Shown: piece by piece, positions 57,335 to 64,000 of the stretch | How positions within the stretch are numbered: position 1 is the first letter of the stretch | Layout: every line of letters begins with the position of its first letter | Source: Ephemerocybe angulata | Lineage: Eukaryota; Basidiomycota; Agaricomycetes; Agaricales; Psathyrellaceae | Length of the DNA: 64,000 nt | Direction: 5' to 3' | Assembly: GCA_013368325.1 (NCBI GenBank) | Contig: JAACJK010000111.1 | Location: forward strand, 558,001 to 622,000 | Notes under the pieces: generated by a model | Databases searched by the model: none | What the model saw: the letters and a program-made list of their open reading frames with translations, nothing else | Told to the model about the DNA's origin: nothing | Position numbers and translations under genes: made by a program

Positions 57335-60300
57335 ATGCCAATCAAACACCTCGAGAGTACGCCCCCTCCCCTCCCCCCAAATACACCCCCTTAATCCCCA
57401 CTAACCCGCACCCACAGCGCACCTCTCCCACCAAAAGCACCTCCAAACGCTCCCCCTCAGCGTGCTCTCCGACACCCGCCTCGGCATCGACGCCTCGCAC
57501 TACCTCCAAAACCTGCTCGACACGCCGCCCTCGCGCGAGCCGCTGCTCGCCGCGACGGGCGGGCTCCCGCTCGCCCTGAAGGACCGCATCGAGGCGGACC
57601 TGCGCGTCCTCGAGCGCCTGCACATCAAGCCCGTGTTCGTCTTCCCCGGGCTCGTGCCCAACAAGCACCCGCGCTCGTGGAAGGGGCCTGGGTCGCCGCC
57701 CCCGGGGCAGCAAGGTCTGCAGGGCCAGGGTCAAGGACAGGGGCAGGGGCAGGGGCCGTATGGTGGGGGGTTTAATAATGGTGGGGGAGGGTACTTTGGG
57801 GGGCAGTTTGGGGGGGCGGCGCAGGAGGCGGAGGCGTGTCGCGATCGGAGGGACGCGTGGGCGAAGTATGAGGCGGGGCAGGAGGAGGCGGCGACGAAGC
57901 TTTTTGAGGGGAGGAGTTGTTTTCCGCAGTGGGATTTGTGGAGGATGGTGCTCCGTATCTTCCGCCACCGTAATGTCGAGTTTCTCGTAGCGCCCTACCT
58001 CGCATGGGCTCAGGTGCGTGCATGCATACTCTTCCTTCCTTCCTTCCCACTACGAAAAGGGCCAACTCATCTAATCTACTTTATTGGTATTTGCAGTTGA
58101 TCTACTTGCAACGCCATTCCAAATCCTACATCCACGCCATCCACGGCGCAACCGACACCCTCCTCTACCCCGGCGTCGACAAGCTCATAACCTCGCTCGA
58201 CCTCCTCTCCCCCACGCCCACCTTCACCTACGTCTCCAAGCGCTCCATCCTGCAAGAACTCTCCGTCACCGAGGACCAATTCCTCGACATCTGCATCCTC
58301 GTCGGCTCCGAGTCCCACTCGCCCTTCCCCCCAACGATCCACGAACAAGCTCTCAAGGCCACAGTGGACATGGTGAAATATTATAAGACCGGCCATGCGG
58401 CGGTCAGTGCGTTCGCGGAACATCCTGCGGTGAAGAGTGTGGGGTACCTCGAGCAGTTTGCGAGGACGAGGAGTATGGTGAAATATAGTCTGGTGTTGAG
58501 CAGCGAAGGCACCGTCCTCCCTCTCCCCGTCGCCTTGCCCTCCCCGCACCACAACACCCACTCCTCCCACAACGCCCACAACAACACCCACTCCAACAAC
58601 GCACATCCTACGGCGGCAGACATCCCCAGCGACCTCCACGACATCTTCACGCACCGCCTCCCGGACGAGATCTTCTTCTACCTCTCGCGCGGGCTCCTGG
58701 GCCCCCAATCCCTCGTCTGGCTTACCACCGGCCAGATCGTGGAAACGCCGCCCCTGGATAATGGGGAGACGAACGAGTATAAGCGGTTTGTGAAGGAGGT
58801 GGTGACGGAGGGGCAGACGGGGCCGAGGGCGACGGCGGTGGCGCTTGTGAGTAGTGTGGCGAATGCGTTTTGGGCGGGGAGGAAGGTGCAGGGGGTGTTT
58901 TGGTTTGAGGGGGGGGTGCCGCAGGGACATGGACATGGGCATGCGGGGGGGCTGGGAGGGGGAAAGTTTGTGGGGCATAATAGTGCGCCTACGACGCAGC
59001 TTGTGGAGAGGGTTGCGGGGTGGAATGTGCCGTATGCTGTTATTGAGGAGGAGTTGAGGAGGCAGAACGTGCGTTGCTATCTCTCTCTCTCTCTCTCTTC
59101 CCTTCTTTTTTGAAAGTGATACTGATATGATACTGGGTGTAGTCCTCGACGATCGACTTTGCGCTAGCCCTGGGTGCTACGGCCACGGAAAAACTAGCTG
59201 CGCGCACGAAGATGAAGCCTGGCGCGCCGTTGGAGAAGAAGGATGAGGTGGTTGCGAATGTTATTTGGAGGTTCCTTGAACTGCGCGGGTGCGTTTTTCC
59301 TCTTATCTCTTGAGAATTGGTTTCAGTGGTATTAACGAGTTCATTTTTCTTTTCATTGTCTCTGGTTATCTATGAACGCGATCGACTGCAACGCAACGCA
59401 CATCTCATTCATGAACGCACGGACGCCCACACGCACGCACCCTGAATGAACGCCCACCAAATGAACGCACCCTGAATGAACGCCGAACACCGACTACGCA
59501 CCACGCACCACGCCCTGCGGCTCCGGCAGATTCCTCCTGAACACGCACACGCACTCCGCGCTCGCGCGCGCGATGGCGGCTGGTATCGCGAGCGCGCGGG
59601 TGAACGACAAGTTCCAGGACCCTTTGTATCTGTTTTTGGAGCTTGTAAGGGCGGGGGTTATGCATGGGCATTTGTGGAGTGGGAGGGCGTTTAGTGGGGG
59701 GCCTAGTTTTGGGGGAGGTGCGTTTTCTTTTACTCCTCTGTTAAATTGGAGGAGGGAATTTGAGGAGGGAAGAGAGAGATGCTGATTGATTGAATTGGGT
59801 TTTAGATGATGAAAAGAGTTCGATGTTGCTTGTTATGAGGGTGCTTAGTATTGTGCCTTTGAACTTCAAGGTGCGTTGTATCTAACTACGAAGTATGGAA
59901 GAAGACTAATGAATGGGACGAGCAGGCGCAACCGTGGTCCGCCCCGCTCTCGAGGGAACTCCTCGTCTTCAACTCCTTCGTGCGCTCGCTCACCCGCGCG
60001 CTACGCACCCTCCTCGAAGTAACCTCCCTCAACATGCTCCTGCGCAACGACGCGCGCCGCGCGCGCGACGACTTCCTCGACATCGCGCTCAGCCTGCCCT
60101 TCCAAACCGACGTCAACACCGGTTTCGGGGTGCTCGCGAAAGTCTACCTCGACGCCCTCACGCATATTAATGGACGGCAGAGGGTTACTGATCCGAATGC
60201 GGAGGGGGTGAGGGAGGCGAAGGGGTTGGCGTTGGAGATTTGTGAGGAGACGTTCCTGGGGGTGAGGGAGGTGAGGAGGGAGGTGGAGAGGGGGTTTAGG

Positions 60301-60417
60301 TTTTGGGATGTTTGTCTTGGGGCTGTGAGGAGGCTTGGAGAGGAGGGGGCGGTCCTTAGGGAGGTTGGGGAGCAGTTTGAGGCGGCGGAGGCGTGGTTGG
60401 GGCCGATGAGGCCTTAG
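57335..60417 (+). CDS. MKT1: Mkt1-like post-transcriptional regulator (XPG-like nuclease fold)
   Basis: Homolog of yeast Mkt1, which with Pbp1 regulates mRNA translation and stability in the cytoplasm. Seven exons: 57335-57356, 57418-58013, 58097-59068, 59143-59288, 59530-59717, 59806-59870, 59926-60417; about 826 aa, matching the yeast length. MPIKHLE starts it as MAIKSLE does in yeast. Then LGIDASHYLQNLL (XPG-N), ADLRVLERLHIKPVFVFPGL, YLAWAQLIYLQRHSKSYIHA with HGATDTLLYPGVDKLI (XPG-I), KRSILQELSVTEDQFLDICI with LVGSE, and the Mkt1-specific C-terminal domains (ALALGATATEKLAART, ARVNDKFQDPLYLFLELVRA, and SRELLVFNSFVRSLTRALRT). The acidic nuclease residues are only partly kept, as in other Mkt1 proteins. 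Low-complexity inserts: GQGQGQGQGQG and an His/Asn-rich stretch. The first exon has only seven complete codons; the start was chosen by alignment to yeast. Codon use alternates in blocks (see findings). Confidence 0.93.
59435..59484. repeat. Two-copy direct repeat in an MKT1 intron
   Basis: ACGCACCCTGAATGAACGCC occurs at 59435-59454 and 59465-59484 (period 30) inside the 241-bp fourth intron, among other ATGAACGC units. Unusually long intron for this gene; no coding content. Confidence 0.7.
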
Positions 60418-61491
60418 GTGGGGGCGGTTAGGTGAAGGCGCGTATTACATGTTAGGTTTTGGTATTCGTGTGAGACGTTGGAGGCGTTGGAATTGCCGGG
60501 TGGGCGGGGTTGGGTAGTGTGGGTGCCTGAGAGAGAGAGTTGGTTCTTTGTTGTACGGATTCGATGGTGTTGTTTTTTGTGTTGTGAATGTATGCACGGT
60601 TTTCGAGTTCCTTTGTCTAGCTAAGCGTGCCTTGGACTCTCTCGCTCTTGTTCTGTTTGTTTTGTCTTGAGGTGTTCCTTTATCAGTCGTTCTCACACTG
60701 TTGGGTATGTATGCATGTCGCGGACTGTCGTGCGATGGGGCTCGTTTTGGACGCGGTGCGAAAGGGCCGGCAGTTGGACTTATTGGAGTGGCTTTGTGCC
60801 AGGGGTTTAATTATTCGCATAGGATAGCATAAGGGATACACGATAGCTATCATAACATGCATGTTGTAAAGACAGGCGGTGGGAGCCAGTCTCACCTCGT
60901 CTAACCGCAGGCGAACGAACGCAAGAGGCCCTGTGTGCCCGCAACCGCAACCAGACAGAGAGCTTGGGATTGGATTCATTCAGATACTCAGCAGGCGCTG
61001 GGATTGCATCCGTACACGCTGGGATCCATCCGGATCGCACGCTCACAAAAACGTATTGGGTGTGGGATCCATCACTGGACTTCATTAGACCAAACTCGGA
61101 GCGGTCCCACCGTCCCAGGGCACAGTAACCCGATCTCATCTGGTCTCTCTCTCTCCCTCTCTGAAATGTGCGTACTCTCACGCGCCCGAAATGGGATTAG
61201 CTAGCGCTGACGCAGGGATCGGGGAGGAGATCGAGATTTGATTTGCGCATTTATGAATAGATTCGTTCGCTGATTTGATGTATGTATTTGTGCACGTCCG
61301 ATTCTTGAGGGATGGATGGGCTTGGGAGGATGGGATGGGTTGTGGTGTGCCGGACAGTACATAATGGGGTGGGTGAGGGGTGGGTGGGGTTGACTTTTTG
61401 CCCCTCCGCTGGATTTGACTTTGCGCTTTTGTGGTCTCCCTCCGCTACGGCCTCCTCCTCCTATCTTACTCTTGCCTTTGAGGATACTAGG
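60418..61491. other. Intergenic, MKT1 3' end to acidic zinc-finger-like gene
   Basis: About 1.07 kb. It includes the MKT1 3' region, a CT-rich microsatellite near 61144-61162 and GT-rich stretches. No gene or RNA supported. Just before the next gene is a pyrimidine-rich leader (about 61430-61475). Confidence 0.5.
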
Positions 61492-62612
61492 ATGCCCCTC
61501 GCTATCGCCATGCAGTCGCCCGCGGCGTCGCTCGATGATCTCTCCCTGGGCAAAGACGCTTTCGATATTATCAACACCAACACCAAGTTCAACGCCGACG
61601 TTAACTCCTTCGACACCTCCTTCGACAACAACAACAACAATGTGTGGCTGCGCCAGCCGCACGCCTACGGGGGCATGCAGATCATCCAGCTCGTGGAGGC
61701 GGATGCGCCCCCGCCCGCGCGCTCCTGCGGGAGCTCGTTCGGGCAGAGCAGCGGCTCGTCGTATTGGTCGAGCGACTACTCCGAGAGCGCTTGCTCGCAG
61801 GATGAGGAGTCTGAAGACTCACAATACGATCAGGAGTACGATGAGGAGGGTGTGCAGGAAGACAGGGAGGAGGAGGAGGTGTGCTCTAGCTATTGTTCGA
61901 GTGCAGAGGGCGAGGAGAGGGAGGAGGTGTGGAGGGACGGGGTGAAGGAGACGTTGAGGATGAAGCGCATCCTCGCGTGGAGAGAGGACTTTTATGTCCA
62001 GATGCAGGATCTCGCCGCTGCTACTGCCCGTACGTTCGCTTCCCCTATCCCCTTTCCTTCTCTTTCATATACTTACACTAAATCGGAATGCAGAATCACC
62101 ACCCTCGCGCAAACGTAAACTCTCAGAATGCGAATACTCGTCCTCTTCCGCCTCCGCCTCCTGCTCATCGCTAGGAGACAACTCCTCTCCCTCCGTACGT
62201 CCGCCTTCCATCCTTCTCATACAACCTAATCTAACATATCCTTGATGAACAGACCCCCTCCTCGCGCTCCTCAAAGCGCTCCCGCTCAGACGCCTACTCC
62301 CAATCCGCCGACGCCGCCATGGACGTCGAAGAGCCGCTCTTCACCTCCCCCGCCGCCTCCGCCTCCTCCACCTCCCTTATCTCCTCAGCATCAGCATCGG
62401 CCTCGGCATCGACCTCCAGCCTCCCCAGCCTGTCGTCAACACCGGTATCGGCGTGGACGAAGACCTCGCCGTCGCCGTCCCTGTGCGCCTACGCCTGCGC
62501 AGCGTGCGAAGCCTCCTTTGTTGAGAAGGAGGAGTTGAGGGCGCATGGGGAGGAGGCGAGGGGGGAGGGGAGGACGGCGTGTGGGGTCGCTGTGGAGTAC
62601 GCTTTTGAGTGA
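61492..62612 (+). CDS. Acidic serine-rich protein with C-terminal C2H2-like segment
   Basis: Exons 61492-62029, 62094-62194, 62253-62612, about 333 aa. N-terminus MPLAIAMQSPAASLDDLSLG; the frame is open further up to 61312, so the start is tentative, with 61510 also possible. A Ser/Asp/Glu-rich region follows (SSYWSSDYSESACSQDEESE), then a conserved helix KETLRMKRILAWREDFYVQM ending in QDLAAATAQ, then a basic RKRKLSECEYSSSS that looks like a nuclear localisation signal, another Ser-rich stretch, and the end LCAYACAACEASFVEKEELR followed by AHGEEARGE, CGVAVEYAFE. The last block resembles one C2H2 finger (C-x2-C...H) whose final ligand may be the later Cys. No catalytic domain. It is probably a nuclear regulator; I do not recognise a named family. 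Confidence 0.72.
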
Positions 62613-64000
62613 ACGCTCCTCCCCTTGCCCTTTCCGACATTCCGCATAAAAAAGCCGCCTTTGTGGCGCCCCTCCTACCTACGCCTACCTCGACTTGGAC
62701 TTGGAAGCTTCCTTGCTCTATCTACTCTACCTCGACTTCGACTTGGACGACCAGTCATCATCGACTTCGACATCATCGACCGCACTGAGGCTCAACCCTC
62801 GCTATGTTCGCTTAATCGTCGCCCCTCATCGCATTGCATATTCATCGATCACATTCATCGCATACCTTACGACCGACATCACGACCCACCCCCGCGCTCG
62901 CTCTACCTCTACCTCAACATGGCCGAGCACCTCTCCGGCCGACTTGCTCAACCCCAGCCCCCCGAGCCCGACTGCCAGAAACCCGGACCTCCCTGCTTCC
63001 TTCCCGAGCATTCTCCATCCCATCCCAACCCAACGAAAACGGGCCCCCCTTGCATTTGTACTATCATCCATCATCATCATCATCGCATCCACTCGTCTGT
63101 CTGTCTGTCTTGTCGCATTGCATCTGCATCTCTCTCTCATGTTTCGTCTCCTCTTCTCCTCTTCTCGTGTCCCTTGCATGTCTTGTTTCTTGCATCCATC
63201 TACAAGCTTGTCTTGCCGTGTCCTCTCTACGAACGAAATAATCTTGTTTAATTCATTCGCTTCGCATCGCTTCTGTGTACCACCATCTATCACCTATCAT
63301 ACTTCCTCTTCCTTGATACTTCCTCTTCCTTGTTCGACATACTTCTCATCGTATGGTCTTCCGCTTCCTCTTCCTCACCCGAGTCCGATATTCTCCCTGC
63401 CCGGCTGGCCCCCACGCTCAGGCTCAGCGATCTATCTTTCTTACGCTTACGCTTATCCTGCTTCTGAATGTTGAATGTTTGTTTCGTTTACGGTTTACCT
63501 TGCTTAGTGCCTTGCCGACCAACATTGTTGGCAGTCTTCTTGTGAATGTCTTTCCCATGTAACGTGTACTTTATCGACGATATCTTGGACACTTTCTTGG
63601 CTGCGTTTAGTGTAGTGCGATTGGTATAATTTACTTAGTTATCTATCTAGTGTTGTGGTTGTTGTCGAAAGAATGAAAGAGGAGTTGAAGCTTTAGTACT
63701 GCAGTACCTCCCATCTACCCCGTGTGTGTATTGTGAGGGCCTGGGTGAGAAGACTCGGTGCACGATGCGTATCCGCAGGGAGAAGAGAATTCAGAGAATT
63801 CAGACGGACCGCGGACGGACGTGTTAATCATACGTTGACGTTGGTCGTGGCCGTGGTGGGAGGCGGATTGCAGTGGGAGGCGAAACCTTCTTTCTGCCAG
63901 CCTGAGCCTGAGTTGTGCCCACACTCACGGACGCGGAAACTTGACACGGACGCGGAGGCCACGGGGCGGAGGTAACCTTCAGTGGGGGCCACACGCTTGC
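62613..64000. other. 3' flank, pyrimidine-rich
   Basis: Long C/T-rich sequence with low-complexity stretches (CTACCTCGACTTSGACTTGG twice at 62687-62746, TCATCATCATCATCG at 63069-63083, GTCTGTCTGTCTGTCTTG near 63097). The open frames here are products of this composition. Likely a long 3' untranslated region and intergenic DNA; no gene is supported to the window end. Confidence 0.45.

Noticed and set aside
62625..63474. Overlapping long ORFs after the last gene
   Set aside because: Both frames are open because the DNA is C/T-rich and repetitive; the encoded Ser/Pro/Leu/His strings are low-complexity.

Overview
The window is nuclear DNA of a basidiomycete fungus, almost certainly an Agaricomycete. 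Genes are cut by many 45-60 bp GT..AG introns, sit on both strands, and include FunK1 kinases, a kinase family known mainly from mushroom-forming fungi. I cannot name the species. All gene models come from reading frames, splice signals and recalled family motifs; no search was run.

Layout. 0-2.3 kb: the ribosomal protein gene RPL37, then a truncated relic of the RNA polymerase III largest subunit. 2.4-18.4 kb: five FunK1 kinase genes. One is on the minus strand; four run head-to-tail on the plus strand; a proline-rich NTF2-fold protein lies between them. The four plus-strand copies alternate between two subtypes (A-B-A-B), and four of the five copies share an upstream sequence block. 19.4-33.8 kb: housekeeping-type genes: a large class I methyltransferase, an ammonium transporter (AMT/MEP), a coiled-coil protein, and a VPS9-domain Rab exchange factor that diverges from the coiled-coil gene across only 55 bp. 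34.2-38.1 kb: three paralogous small secreted SnoaL-like proteins, each with a signal peptide and a dibasic processing site. 39.1-40.7 kb: a disordered protein with a PP1-docking motif.

40.7-57.3 kb is gene-poor. Its one clear feature is a 3.0 kb mobile element at 45950-48973. It has matching terminal inverted repeats (81 bp plus 98 bp, identical in the two arms by eye) and a 9-bp target duplication. It carries a spliced RecQ-like DNA helicase gene and no recognisable transposase. A second ORF starts just inside the opposite repeat and runs towards the helicase. A 662-bp hAT-like MITE with an 8-bp target duplication is nested in the right repeat. This is the strongest candidate for something undescribed.

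57.3-62.6 kb: MKT1, a post-transcriptional regulator with an XPG-like fold, with striking alternating blocks of C-ending and G-ending codons, then an acidic serine-rich protein with a C-terminal zinc-finger-like segment. The last 1.4 kb looks like pyrimidine-rich 3' untranslated or intergenic sequence.
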